Position numbers and translations under genes: made by a program. The notes under the pieces are model-generated. The model was not told the DNA's origin. It was given only the letters and a program-made list of their open reading frames with translations, and did no database searches. From Allorhodopirellula solitaria (GTDB taxonomy: Bacteria > Planctomycetota > Planctomycetia > Pirellulales > Pirellulaceae), in the NCBI RefSeq assembly GCF_007859855.1, contig NZ_SJPK01000002.1:253934-317933 (forward strand): a DNA stretch of 64,000 nt, given 5' to 3'. Of the stretch, positions 45,886 to 55,418 are shown in pieces (within the stretch, counting starts at the first letter, position 1; each line of letters opens with the position of its first letter).

Positions 45886-46547
45886 CTGAACGCGGCCAGT
45901 TCATCTTCAGTGTGCAAGGTAGCAACGGCGATCGGTTCGCGTTGGATTTTCGCCCCTTCGACTCGTCAGCCCAACCTTGGTTCTCAAGTGTTTGGCAGCG
46001 AATGAGTCTTGCCTTGCAAGCGGCGCACAAAGAAACCGGGAACCCGGTCCCCGATTGGGTTCACTGGCAGCCTTGGAAATGGTGCGAAAAGACGAGGCCC
46101 GGTTACGAAAATAGACAGACGATTATCGCCTGGTGCGGTCCGCAAATCGCCGGTTTTCTCAACGTTTGGCGCGGGTTTGAGTCCCAGTTTGCGGCGGGGA
46201 CACCAACGCTTTACATCGAACATTTGGCCGCCTCACCCTGGAATATGAACACCGAACTTTGGCGGCGCCAGTACGGTCAGATCGGTACCGCTTTACTTGC
46301 TTATGCCGTGAAAGTGAGCCAAGATGACGGGTGTGACGGTCGCGTCAGTTTGCACGCTTCGAATGATTCGGCCTTGTTGTTTTACCGCAATGTTGGGAAA
46401 AACCGCGTGCCAGCGTTGTACCACGACGAAAAAACTGGCGTTTTGGGGCCGACTCCTCACGCCGATCGCAATGATCCACGACTCACTTACTTAGAATTGA
46501 CTCCTCAAGGTGCGATAGACTTCTTGGAGGATTATCGCCATGAATGA
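45882..46547 (+). CDS. GNAT-like acetyltransferase inside the RM operon
   Basis: A 221-aa protein. The acetyl-CoA fold is suggested by QIAGFLNVWRGFESQF, TLYIEHLAASPWN, the RRQYGQIGTALLAYAV loop (R/Q-x-x-G-x-G/A pattern) and VSLHASNDSALLFYRNVG, the usual last strand and helix of GNAT proteins. No substrate is evident. Its start overlaps the hsdS stop by 4 bp and its end overlaps the next gene by 8 bp, so it is a fixed member of the operon, not a bystander. Acetylation of protein, RM subunit or nucleobase are all open possibilities. Confidence 0.72.
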   Translation: MTERGQFIFSVQGSNGDRFALDFRPFDSSAQPWFSSVWQRMSLALQAAHKETGNPVPDWVHWQPWKWCEKTRPGYENRQTIIAWCGPQIAGFLNVWRGFESQFAAGTPTLYIEHLAASPWNMNTELWRRQYGQIGTALLAYAVKVSQDDGCDGRVSLHASNDSALLFYRNVGKNRVPALYHDEKTGVLGPTPHADRNDPRLTYLELTPQGAIDFLEDYRHE

Positions 46548-47421
46548 ACCGACTAAAACGGACTTCGTACCACGCTGGGCTCGCAACGCCACGCCTGAGT
46601 TCCTCGAATCATTGGCAGAGACTCCGGTGACCGGCTCGGCTCCGCTGGAATGGCCACGAATCGTGACGCGAATCCTGCCGTCGAGCGGTTCCAGTTCGCT
46701 GGGCGCCAACACCGTTAGCGAAGTCATCGAACTAACCCAAAAGCTGGCAAACTACGCTGCCTACGACGCGGTTCGCGGCATCAATCCTGACTTTGCCGAC
46801 ATGCGTTCGATGGGTGCGGAACTTTTGGCATTCAGCCGTTTGACGATCGAACCGTTCGAAGAAGGCAGTTTCGTGATTCCAGCGAGGTTCGAGTCACCTG
46901 ACCTCATTGAAAACGACGAGCGAGAGTCGGCCATCTCGGCGGAACGAATCGCGAATCGGTTCGGCAATATTTTTGAAGATGTCGGCAGCCAAAATGCCTC
47001 AGCATCAATCAGCATCGGGGCGTTGCAGACCATACAGCAACTCAACCGGACGTTGAACCGCGAGGCGAGCGCGATTGAGTTTTCGACCTTCGACCGATAC
47101 GAGAGACGATCCGGATTTCAGCGAGTCGATACGGCATTCGTGAAAAGAGTAGATTCTGTCGTCAAGAATCGCCAACCATCAGTCTTGAAAATGGAATCGC
47201 TGCGAGGAAATGTCACGGCACTCGATATTGAAAAGGGTGAGTTGCGACTCAGCGTTTCGACTCAAAAAGATCGTGTCAAAGGTACGTTTCCGATGATGCT
47301 GCACCCAACCATACTGGAGTCTTTAGGCCGTGAGATCGAAGTGTATGGCAGAGTCAGTTTCAAGAATGGTCGTCCTGAGAGCATTTCGATTCAACAGGCC
47401 GACATTCTCGATTCGGAATAG
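46540..47421 (+). CDS. Unknown 293-aa protein inside the RM operon
   Basis: No family recognised. An N-terminal third with WPRIVTRILPSSGSSSLGAN and EVIELTQKLANYAAYDAVRG precedes a helical middle (ESAISAERIANRFGNIFEDV, SISIGALQTIQQLNRTLNRE). The C-terminal 100 residues look like a beta-barrel: LRGNVTALDIEKGELRLSVS, KGTFPMMLHPTIL, and EVYGRVSFKNGRPESISI. No membrane segment or signal peptide. It overlaps the GNAT gene by 8 bp and ends right before hsdR (start 47422), so it is translated with them. It may form a pair with the GNAT protein or modulate HsdR; both are speculation. Confidence 0.7.
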   Translation: MNEPTKTDFVPRWARNATPEFLESLAETPVTGSAPLEWPRIVTRILPSSGSSSLGANTVSEVIELTQKLANYAAYDAVRGINPDFADMRSMGAELLAFSRLTIEPFEEGSFVIPARFESPDLIENDERESAISAERIANRFGNIFEDVGSQNASASISIGALQTIQQLNRTLNREASAIEFSTFDRYERRSGFQRVDTAFVKRVDSVVKNRQPSVLKMESLRGNVTALDIEKGELRLSVSTQKDRVKGTFPMMLHPTILESLGREIEVYGRVSFKNGRPESISIQQADILDSE

Positions 47422-50400
47422 TTGCTAGTGAATACCGACTACTCCGAAGATACCCTCGTCGAACAACCGGTCATCGCCCTTTTCTCGGAACTCGGCTACG
47501 ACACGGCCAACTGCTTCTACGAAAAGGTCGGCGTCAGCGATTCGACGCTGGGTCGGGACACCACCGAAGAAGTCGTGCTGGTTCCGAAGCTGCGTTCGGC
47601 GCTCAAGAAGCTGAATCCCGATCTGGACAGCGAAGCGATCAATCTGGCCATCGAGAAACTGACCCGTGATCGCGGGGCGATGGGGCTGGTGCAGGCGAAT
47701 CGTGAGGTTTACAAGCTGCTCAAAGATGGCGTGAAGGTCGCTTTCGAGAATGACGAGGGCGAAGATACCGACGAGACGGTTCGCGTCATCGACTGGAGTG
47801 ATCCCGAAAACAACGACTTCTTTCTCGCCTCGCAGTTCTGGATCACGTCACCGAGCGGTATCTACAAGAAACGCCCCGACCTGATCGGCTTCGTCAACGG
47901 TTTGCCTCTGATCTTCATCGAACTGAAGAAGAGCCACGGCAAGATCGAACACGCCTACAAGCACAACCTGAAGGACTACAAGACCACCATTCCGCAGGTG
48001 TTCTGGTACAACGCCCTTGTCATCCTGTCCAACGGCTCGCAGGCGAAGGTCGGCAGCATGACGGCAGGCTGGGAACATTTCGCCGACTGGAAACGCATCA
48101 ACTCTGAGGGCGAACAGGGCGTCATCTCGCTGGAGACGTTGATCCGAGGCACGTGCGGCAAACAGCAACTGATTGATCTGGCCGAGAATTTCACCGTCTT
48201 CGATGAGTCCCAAGGAGGCGTTGCCAAGATCACAGCAAAGAACCACCAGTACCTCGGCGTGAACAATGCGATCGATGCATTGGCGGAGATCAAAGAGAAC
48301 CAGGGGCGGCTTGGCGTGTTCTGGCACACACAGGGCAGCGGTAAGAGTTTTTCGATGGCGTTCTTCTCTCAGAAGGTGCTGCGGAAGTTGACGGGTAACT
48401 GGACGTTTTTGGTGATCACCGACCGGAACGATCTGGATTCTCAGATCTACAAGAACTTCGCCAATACCGGCGTGGTCACCGAGGATTGCCAGGCCGAAAA
48501 CGGCGCCCACCTGAAACAACTTCTCAGGGAGGATCACCGGTTCATCTTCACGCTGATTCAGAAGTTTGGCACGAAGCCAGGCGAGACGTACCCAATGCTG
48601 TCCGAACGCAGCGACATCATCGTGATGACGGACGAAGCTCACCGCAGCCAGTACGACACGTTGGCCCTGAACATGCGGAACGCGCTGCCCAATGCTGCGT
48701 TCATCGGCTTCACCGGCACGCCTTTGATGGCGGGTGAAGAGAAGACCAAGGAAGTCTTCGGCGACTACGTCAGCATCTACAACTTCCAGCAGTCGATCGA
48801 GGACGGGGCGACGGTCCCACTGTTCTACGAGAACCGGATTCCCGAACTCCAACTCGCCAATGAAAACTTCAAGGAGGATTTGGAGGCATTGGTCGAGGAC
48901 GCCGAACTCGACGAGGAGCAGGAAAAGAAACTGGAGCGAGAGTTCGCCCGCGAGTACCACCTGATCACCCGCGACGACCGTTTGGAAAAGGTCGCCGAAG
49001 ATTTGGTGTCGCACTTCATGGGCCGCAAACAAAGCGGCAAAGGCATGGTCATCTGCATCGACAAGGTGACCGCGGTGAAGATGTACGACAAGGTGCAGAA
49101 GTACTGGAAGGCGTACCTGGGCGGGCTCCAGGCACAACTGGCGGCGATGCCGGGATCACGCAGCCCTGCATCAGAAGCGACGGCCACGGGTCATACCGAT
49201 CTTGTTTCGTTGGCAGCGGATGAGCCTGCCGACTTCGATCACGCCAAACGGCAGGAATTGCAGAAGCAAATCCGCTTCATGGAGGAGACCGACATGGCCG
49301 TGATCGTGTCGTCCCAGCAGAACGAGGTTGAAGACTTTCGATCGAAGGGGCTCGACATCGAGCCGCACCGGACACGGATGGTCAAGGAGGATATGGAGAC
49401 GAAGTTCAAAGACGCCGAGGATCCGTTCCGACTGGTGTTTGTGTGTGCGATGTGGTTGACCGGCTTCGATTCGCCATCGGTGTCGACGATCTATCTCGAT
49501 AAGCCAATGAAGAATCACACGTTGATGCAGACGATTGCGCGGGCGAACCGGGTCTTCCAGGACAAGCACAACGGGCTGATCGTGGACTACGTCGGTGTCT
49601 TCCGTAATCTGGAGAAAGCACTGGCGATCTATGGTTCATCCGCTGGCGGCGGCGTCGAGGATGGCGAGTGCCCCATTGAGAAGAAGGAGGAGCTAGTCGC
49701 AGACCTGCGACTGGCGATCGCCGAGGCGGTTGACTTTTGTAAAGAGCGAGGAGTCGACTTGGATGCGATTCTCGGATCAGACGGTTTCCAAAAGATTGCT
49801 TTCCTGGACGATGCCGCTACCAGTTTGGTCGACAAACAAGTCGAGGAGGCGGTCGACGACGCAGTGGAGCAGGTCATCATCAACGATGAATTGAAAAAGA
49901 AGTACCTGTCGCTCGCGAACCAAGTCATTCGCCTCTACAAGGCGATCCTGCCCGATCCATCGGCCAACGAATTTGCCCCCATCAAGACGTGCCTTGCTGT
50001 CTTGGCCGACAAGATTCGCAATTTCACTGGTGAGGCGAACATCGATGACATCATGGACCAAGCGGGGGAATTGCTCGATGAGTCAATTGCGACGAAAGGC
50101 TACGTCATCCACAACACCGAGAAGACCTCGCTCCTCGACCTGAGTGCAGTCGATTTCGATGCACTGAAAGCCCATTTCGATAAAGGCCGAAAGCGGACAG
50201 AAGCCGAGAAACTGAAACGTGCCGTCGGAGCCAAACTGACCAAAATGGTGACGCTCAATAAGACACGCACAGACCTTTTGGAAAAGTTCAAAAAGCTTAT
50301 CGACGAATACAATCAAGGACTCGACGTCGACGGATTCTTCGCCAAGCTGACCAACTTTGTGAAAGAGCTCAGTGCAGAGGAGCAGCGTGGTGTCTCACAA

Positions 50401-50712
50401 AAATTGACCGAGGAAGAGCTGGCTCTCTTCGATATCCTAACCAAGCCGGAATTCGATATCACAGCCAAAGAGCGGAAAGAGGTCAGGAAGGTTGCTCGTG
50501 GGCTACTGCAAACACTGAAAGAGGCAAAATTAGTCCTCGACTGGCGGAAGAGGCAAAGCACGAGAGCGGACGTTTACACGACCGTGAAAACGGTCCTCGA
50601 CGAACTCCCTCGCGTCTACACGACTGAACTGTACGATCAAAAATGCGACACCGTGTACCAACACATTTACGACAGCTACCAGGGAGAGGGCCGCAGCATC
50701 TACGCTTCCTAG
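47422..50712 (+). CDS. hsdR: Type I restriction-modification endonuclease/translocase subunit (HsdR)
   Basis: A 1096-aa protein beginning with TTG at 47422 (GTG at 47428 is an alternative), one base after the stop of the preceding gene. The N-terminal PD-(D/E)xK nuclease is seen as PDLIGFVNGLPLIFIELKK (D about 153, ELKK about 167-170). The superfamily 2 motor has Walker A FWHTQGSGKSFSMAFF near 300-315, DEAH near 404-407, GFTGTPL, and later MQTIARANRVFQDKHNG (motif VI). A helical C-terminal domain binds the other subunits. It is complete and appears intact. It cleaves unmethylated DNA after translocation, dependent on HsdM/HsdS. Confidence 0.95.
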   Translation: MLVNTDYSEDTLVEQPVIALFSELGYDTANCFYEKVGVSDSTLGRDTTEEVVLVPKLRSALKKLNPDLDSEAINLAIEKLTRDRGAMGLVQANREVYKLLKDGVKVAFENDEGEDTDETVRVIDWSDPENNDFFLASQFWITSPSGIYKKRPDLIGFVNGLPLIFIELKKSHGKIEHAYKHNLKDYKTTIPQVFWYNALVILSNGSQAKVGSMTAGWEHFADWKRINSEGEQGVISLETLIRGTCGKQQLIDLAENFTVFDESQGGVAKITAKNHQYLGVNNAIDALAEIKENQGRLGVFWHTQGSGKSFSMAFFSQKVLRKLTGNWTFLVITDRNDLDSQIYKNFANTGVVTEDCQAENGAHLKQLLREDHRFIFTLIQKFGTKPGETYPMLSERSDIIVMTDEAHRSQYDTLALNMRNALPNAAFIGFTGTPLMAGEEKTKEVFGDYVSIYNFQQSIEDGATVPLFYENRIPELQLANENFKEDLEALVEDAELDEEQEKKLEREFAREYHLITRDDRLEKVAEDLVSHFMGRKQSGKGMVICIDKVTAVKMYDKVQKYWKAYLGGLQAQLAAMPGSRSPASEATATGHTDLVSLAADEPADFDHAKRQELQKQIRFMEETDMAVIVSSQQNEVEDFRSKGLDIEPHRTRMVKEDMETKFKDAEDPFRLVFVCAMWLTGFDSPSVSTIYLDKPMKNHTLMQTIARANRVFQDKHNGLIVDYVGVFRNLEKALAIYGSSAGGGVEDGECPIEKKEELVADLRLAIAEAVDFCKERGVDLDAILGSDGFQKIAFLDDAATSLVDKQVEEAVDDAVEQVIINDELKKKYLSLANQVIRLYKAILPDPSANEFAPIKTCLAVLADKIRNFTGEANIDDIMDQAGELLDESIATKGYVIHNTEKTSLLDLSAVDFDALKAHFDKGRKRTEAEKLKRAVGAKLTKMVTLNKTRTDLLEKFKKLIDEYNQGLDVDGFFAKLTNFVKELSAEEQRGVSQKLTEEELALFDILTKPEFDITAKERKEVRKVARGLLQTLKEAKLVLDWRKRQSTRADVYTTVKTVLDELPRVYTTELYDQKCDTVYQHIYDSYQGEGRSIYAS

Positions 50713-50970
50713 AATACAGCATGGGAGCGGTTTGTGATCGATGCCGCGCCCGGCACTGATGCCCCCCGAGCCAGCAACGGTCTGAAGCCTGAACTGCCCC
50801 GCGATGGCACCAGCCGTATCTAAATCAGGCTGGAGAAGTTTCAAGGTGGCAGCCGCCCCGTGTTTCCCGACTCCGTGGCACCGCGTCGGACGAGATCGGC
50901 CGGAAAGAATATGCCAGGACGGTGGGGGCGATTAGTCCGGCCACGTTGTTGGTTGGTGGTCAGCGAGGGG

Positions 50971-51012
50971 GGACAGTTTGGACAGTGTGTCCACTGTCCA
51001 TGTCGACTGTCC
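50971..51012. repeat. Two direct and two inverted GGACAGT heptamers
   Basis: GGACAGT at 50971 and 50980 is followed by ACTGTCC at 50993 and 51006. The inner pair makes an 8-bp perfect palindrome arm set TGGACAGT-N6-ACTGTCCA (50979-51000). It lies 140 bp from the right attachment site, so it could be a recombinase arm site or the operator of a regulator. Confidence 0.65.
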
Positions 51013-51149
51013 ATGACAGCGGCGGACGTCCTGTCTGGGAGCCCTGCGTTTTGCTGCTCTCGTTGGTACGCTCTTGCAGCAGTGAGAACGGTTGCCGTCG
51101 TGCGGTTTCATCGAAGGAAAACGACGGTAAATCGTTGTTTTGCTGACGT

Positions 51150-51196
51150 CACTTCTAATGCGACGGTCGCAGGTTCGAATCCTGCCGGGCGTATCT
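51150..51196 (+). other. Right attachment repeat (attR), orphan tRNA-Arg 3' half
   Basis: A perfect 47-bp copy of 41984-42030, from the anticodon stem to beyond the T-arm. It has no 5' half (the bases before it, GCTGACGT, do not continue the tRNA), so it is no functional gene but the displaced tRNA end left by integration. Confidence 0.9.
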
Positions 51197-51213
51197 GATC
51201 GCGTGCATCTTGT

Positions 51214-54200
51214 TCAATCGCGTGCACCTCGATAGAGCCGCGCGAAGGCGGGGACATCGGCGACGCCTTGCTCCGCCAAGAATTGCTCGAGCTTGGTGGG
51301 ATTTTCTTCGCCGCCGAGGAGAGCCAGCTCATCCTGGGCGGCCAGGGCGGTTGGGGTGAGACCCTGGTTTTCGGCCGACTCGGCCGCCCGGACGAGACGC
51401 CGGTGGGCTTGGTCGCGTACCTGCTGGTGTTGGCGTGAAAAAAGAGACGGGTAGTGGACCATGGCGATCCCTTCGATCAAATCCGCTTTGACTTCCGCAG
51501 CATCGAGGCGTTGGCGGCGAAGCGAGGTGATCAGTTGGTGAAACCGACGGTGTTGTTTCTCGCGCCGCTGGGATAGCAAGGACAGGTTCGCGATGGCGCT
51601 CAGTTCGGCCAGCAGGATCTGCACCATTTGGCTGCGGTGGGTGGTGGATCGCCGGCACTCCATTTCAACACGCGCGATGACCGCTTCGGTATCGCTGCGG
51701 CGGTTCCGATAGATCGCGCGCAGCAGCGTCTCTGTGGGGGCGGCCATGGCGAAGGCATCGTTGCCGATTTTTTGCAGACGCGGGATCAACTGATCATACA
51801 GATCATGCAGCGCTGCCAGGTCGCCACGCATGAGAAATGCGGTGGAGCTGTAGCCGAGCGACCCCATCGCGAGCACGAAGAAATCGTTGGTAAGGGTTCC
51901 TTCGAGCTGCATGTCGTCGACCATTGACGCCAGAGCGGTCAGGTTACCCATTTGGAAATAGCACACCGCTTCGAGACAACTCGCGTGGGCGACTTCGAAA
52001 CCATGGTGTCGCTCGCTATCGGCATAGCATCTGCGAGCCTGTTCGATGTACTCGAGCGCTTCGCGAAAGCGACCGCTCATCCCGGCTGCCCAGGCCGCAC
52101 CGCTCCGGACATCGCCATGGCAGCCAGGGGAATCGTCATCGGTGAGTTGTGAGCCGAGTTTGGCGAAGGCGTTGGTCGCGGCATCTCGTTTGCGACCGGG
52201 CCGGTAGGAAGCGAAGACGGAGGTGCCGATGATCCATTCAATTTTTTCCGCACGGGAGCCGTACTTGTTCACCAATTCGCTACTGAACACATTGAGCTCG
52301 GCAGACAGCAAATTGTCCAACATGCTCAGGGGGCGGACGAGGGCGCCGCAGGCCGCGATCTGGTTTCCCTGCAGGTCCGGGCGCGGCGGCGTCAATTGCG
52401 AAGCGGGGAGTTCTAGATTCGGCTTGGAGACCGACCGCCGCAGCAGCATCCAGGCGATCGATAGCTTGGCCGCCAACGGCGATTTGCGTCGCGGCAGGTT
52501 TAAACGCGCTAACAGCGGATCGAGATACTCGACCGCTTCGGCAAACCGCCCCGAGCGAATGAAACAATCCACCTGCTCGAGCTCGATATCCAAGCGGGGT
52601 TGCCCATCGAGCAGTTCGGAGAGTTCGTGATAAATTTGGCCGGCTTCGAAGGGCCTGCCTGAACGCTGCAGGCTCTCGGCGGCCAGACGCAGCGCATCGA
52701 TGCGATCGGCGCCGTCGCAATGGGCAGCCACGCTCCGGTGCCACCGCGCCGCTTCGAGATGCGCGTAGACCTGTTGGGCCTGCTCGGCGGCCCGTTTCGC
52801 CCACTTGACGAACTCGTTGATATCACCGGCTTGCTCGTAGTGCTCAGCGATCCGGCCGGCGGACAGCGGAAACTCGGTAAGGCTCACTGCCCACTGGCGG
52901 TGCAATCGATGACGCTGCTCGGCGGGGAGCGCCGATCGCAACTGATTGGCCAATCGATCGTGCCAAACGCGGATGAACTGACCATCGGATCCATCGCGAA
53001 CGATGAGTCTCTGTTCGACGAGTTCCTCGAGTTGCGTATCCAAGAGCGCCGCATTGGGCTCGATTGCACACAGATGTTGGAAGGTGACTTGACGTCCGGC
53101 GACCACGATCGCGTTGAGCAGATCGGCAACGGGTTGGCTGAGTCTGTCGCTGCGGTGTCGCCAAACGTCTTCGATCGATGGAGCTTCTCGGTTAGTGGAG
53201 GCTTGTTGGCTCGAAGGCACTTCGTTGTTCGATAATGCCTCGTGGCTTGCGAGGGGGCCCTGGCCTGCCGGTGGTGGAGGGACGCCATTGTTTGACGGTG
53301 TCGCCACGTCAGCTGGGAGCGGATTGTTTAACAGACCTGAGGGGGATAGTTCGCTGAGGTAGGCATCGAGACGGTAGGGTTGCCCTTCGATCTGCTCGTT
53401 GAGCGCGTCGAGTTGGGTGTCATTGATGTCGACACCCTGCAGGCTCGCTTCACTGAGGATGGCCTGGGCAATGATGTCGCGGGTGAGCGGGCGGAGGGAA
53501 ATATTGGCATCCGGCGGGAACTGCTGGCGGTCCCCTCCCGAGCGTGAGACGGTGATCAGGCCAAGGCCTTGGTGCAGCGGCGTGCTAACACGCGTACCGG
53601 CACTGGATTGCATGTGGTCGAGCGTGTGCAGCGTATCTTGGTCAGCCCACTGCACGTCGTCGATTACAAAGAAGACCGGGCCGATCTGTCTCAATTGGTC
53701 GCAGACCTTCAAGGCGGCTTCGAGTCCACCGGGGCGTTTCTCCGATGTGACGATCGGAGGTTGCGACCAGTCGACTTCCAGGACCTCGCCGAATCCAGGT
53801 AAGGCGCGTTGCAGGATCGATTCACTCACCGAGTCGACCGGGAGCTTGTCAAAATCACCCCGGCGATGGCGGATCACAATCTCGTCAGCGATTTGGCTAA
53901 ACGCTTGCAGCGGTATCTGTTCGAAACGTTGGCACCGTGCCACAAAGACGAGCGGCCACGATTGAGAGCGGAGGTGTTCGATCGCCAACTGTAGAAAGGT
54001 GGATTTGCCGATCCCAGAGGTGCCGTCGATGTGGAGGCGTTTGACCTGTCCGCCCATGATCAGATGGCACCAGCGACGAAACTCGGCCAACTCCTTCTCG
54101 CGGGCGCTTTCGGTGATTTTTGCCGCCCGGGCAGAGGCGCGGTTTTGCAGAGCGAGGGGGGGGATCGGGATGCCGGAGCTTCCCACACGCGCTACCGCCA

Positions 54201-55200
54201 TGGCGGTGGGCCGGTCGCAAACTTGAGGGGATAGCATTTCATGGACAATCTCCAGCAGGCTGCTCGGGATTTCGGAGTGCAGTCCCACCATTGCTGAAAG
54301 AATGTATTCGCGATCGCAATCGCTGCTTTTATCGTCTCGAGGGATCTCCTCCTCGTCGGTCTCCAACGCTGCCGGATCGGTATTTGGGGCGGCGGCCTCA
54401 TGCAGCTGGCGATCTCGCCGTCGCTGCGCCGAGGAGAACATCCGCAGCGCTTCGAGAGCGACCATGCCGAGGCTAAAAATGTCGCTGGCTGGACAATAGG
54501 ATTGACGGAAGAGAACTTCGGGGGCCACGTACATGGGCGTCCAAAGCAGGTATTTACGTGTGTTTTGGGGGTCACTCTCGGCTTCGAACTCGCCCGCGAG
54601 ATCACAGTCGACGATGACAAATCGCGAGCCATCGTGAGTCATCATCAAATTGGTCGGCTTGATGTCCCGGTGCACGAGCTGATAGGCGTGCAGCCACGCC
54701 AAGGCGGCACCGACCTGCCGCAGCATCTCCAGCAATCGCTCACAGCCTTCCTGCAGCGGCAGCTTCTTCCAGCGTCGCAGGACCTGGACCAAATTTTCGC
54801 CATCGATCAGTTCCATCGAGAAGGCGACGGCGTCCTCTTCCTGCAGGATGCGGTGGAGTCGAACCAGCCCGTGGTGCTGCAGTTTTTTCATCCGGCGGAA
54901 GCCGGTCTTCGATCGCACGGCGGCCTTGGGGGTGGCCGAAGGAACCAGCTTCAACGCAACCGTTTTGTCTGTCGCGATCTCGAGAGCTTCATACACCCAG
55001 CCTTGGGAGCCGTACCCTACCATCTGAATCAATTTGAATCCCGAGACAACCTCGCCCACCGTCCACGGCGAATTGCCGAGCCTGGGACGCTGAGCGTGGT
55101 CGCGAGTGGCGTCGTCGCGATCGGTCTTACTCTGCTCGGTGTCACGGGAGCTGATTGGATCCAACCATCCCCTACCGCTGAAGTCGTCCCCTTGGGCCAT
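51214..55200 (-). CDS. Large Ser/Thr kinase-AAA ATPase-TPR signalling protein (PknK-like layout)
   Basis: A 1328-aa protein. The kinase domain (about 55-330) has a Gly loop VGYGSQGWVY, lysine K84 in VALKLV, catalytic HRDIKPTN (177-184) and APEVL, but the DFG motif is replaced by DCD (198-200). The ATPase/STAND part starts near 390 with Walker A DGTSGIGKSTF (about 394-404) and a Walker B-like VFFVIDDVQWAD. The remainder, to 1328, is a helical TPR-like repeat array (KWAKRAAEQAQQVYAHLEAA). This order is that of PknK and related signal proteins. It ends 18 bp from attR and is transcribed toward the island. Inputs and targets are unknown. Confidence 0.9.
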   Translation of the reverse strand: MAQGDDFSGRGWLDPISSRDTEQSKTDRDDATRDHAQRPRLGNSPWTVGEVVSGFKLIQMVGYGSQGWVYEALEIATDKTVALKLVPSATPKAAVRSKTGFRRMKKLQHHGLVRLHRILQEEDAVAFSMELIDGENLVQVLRRWKKLPLQEGCERLLEMLRQVGAALAWLHAYQLVHRDIKPTNLMMTHDGSRFVIVDCDLAGEFEAESDPQNTRKYLLWTPMYVAPEVLFRQSYCPASDIFSLGMVALEALRMFSSAQRRRDRQLHEAAAPNTDPAALETDEEEIPRDDKSSDCDREYILSAMVGLHSEIPSSLLEIVHEMLSPQVCDRPTAMAVARVGSSGIPIPPLALQNRASARAAKITESAREKELAEFRRWCHLIMGGQVKRLHIDGTSGIGKSTFLQLAIEHLRSQSWPLVFVARCQRFEQIPLQAFSQIADEIVIRHRRGDFDKLPVDSVSESILQRALPGFGEVLEVDWSQPPIVTSEKRPGGLEAALKVCDQLRQIGPVFFVIDDVQWADQDTLHTLDHMQSSAGTRVSTPLHQGLGLITVSRSGGDRQQFPPDANISLRPLTRDIIAQAILSEASLQGVDINDTQLDALNEQIEGQPYRLDAYLSELSPSGLLNNPLPADVATPSNNGVPPPPAGQGPLASHEALSNNEVPSSQQASTNREAPSIEDVWRHRSDRLSQPVADLLNAIVVAGRQVTFQHLCAIEPNAALLDTQLEELVEQRLIVRDGSDGQFIRVWHDRLANQLRSALPAEQRHRLHRQWAVSLTEFPLSAGRIAEHYEQAGDINEFVKWAKRAAEQAQQVYAHLEAARWHRSVAAHCDGADRIDALRLAAESLQRSGRPFEAGQIYHELSELLDGQPRLDIELEQVDCFIRSGRFAEAVEYLDPLLARLNLPRRKSPLAAKLSIAWMLLRRSVSKPNLELPASQLTPPRPDLQGNQIAACGALVRPLSMLDNLLSAELNVFSSELVNKYGSRAEKIEWIIGTSVFASYRPGRKRDAATNAFAKLGSQLTDDDSPGCHGDVRSGAAWAAGMSGRFREALEYIEQARRCYADSERHHGFEVAHASCLEAVCYFQMGNLTALASMVDDMQLEGTLTNDFFVLAMGSLGYSSTAFLMRGDLAALHDLYDQLIPRLQKIGNDAFAMAAPTETLLRAIYRNRRSDTEAVIARVEMECRRSTTHRSQMVQILLAELSAIANLSLLSQRREKQHRRFHQLITSLRRQRLDAAEVKADLIEGIAMVHYPSLFSRQHQQVRDQAHRRLVRAAESAENQGLTPTALAAQDELALLGGEENPTKLEQFLAEQGVADVPAFARLYRGARD

Positions 55201-55418
55201 AATCTATCAGATGAGTTTGGAAGTGGATGGTGAATCACTATTCAAACATATTTTCCACTGAGCCGTGCCTGTTTTGGGCAACAAAATGAGAGAATTGGCG
55301 GAGACTTCCCTATTTTTTCGTCTCTCTCCGGCATTGACCGCTTGGGGAACACTCGATATCGTCTGTGGCGTCTTTGAACCGGCGGTTTTCAATCGCTGGT
55401 TTGAGAGATCGAAACGCG

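Larger units (their letters stand above)
41984..51196. mobile_element. tRNA-Arg-integrated genomic island carrying a type I RM operon
   Basis: The island runs between the two 47-bp repeats and is about 9.2 kb long including them. It holds a small hypothetical ORF, the hsdM-hsdS-GNAT-unknown-hsdR operon and noncoding flanks. No integrase or excisionase was found within, so it is either a remnant, mobilised in trans, or one part of a larger element. Its genes all run rightward except the small ORF at 42299-42538. Confidence 0.85.
50713..51213. other. Right island flank, no gene
   Basis: The 500 bp between hsdR and the large kinase gene have no supported ORF. They contain the GGACAGT/ACTGTCC cluster (50971-51012) and the right attachment repeat (51150-51196). 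Confidence 0.6.

Noticed and set aside
47848-49137. 429-residue ORF antisense to hsdR
   Set aside because: It lies wholly opposite a gene with all HsdR motifs and is a GC-bias shadow (His/Leu/Val-rich, no domain).
51150-51196. Second tRNA-Arg gene
   Set aside because: Only the 3' half is present. No acceptor 5' strand or D-arm precedes it, so it is an attachment-site remnant.
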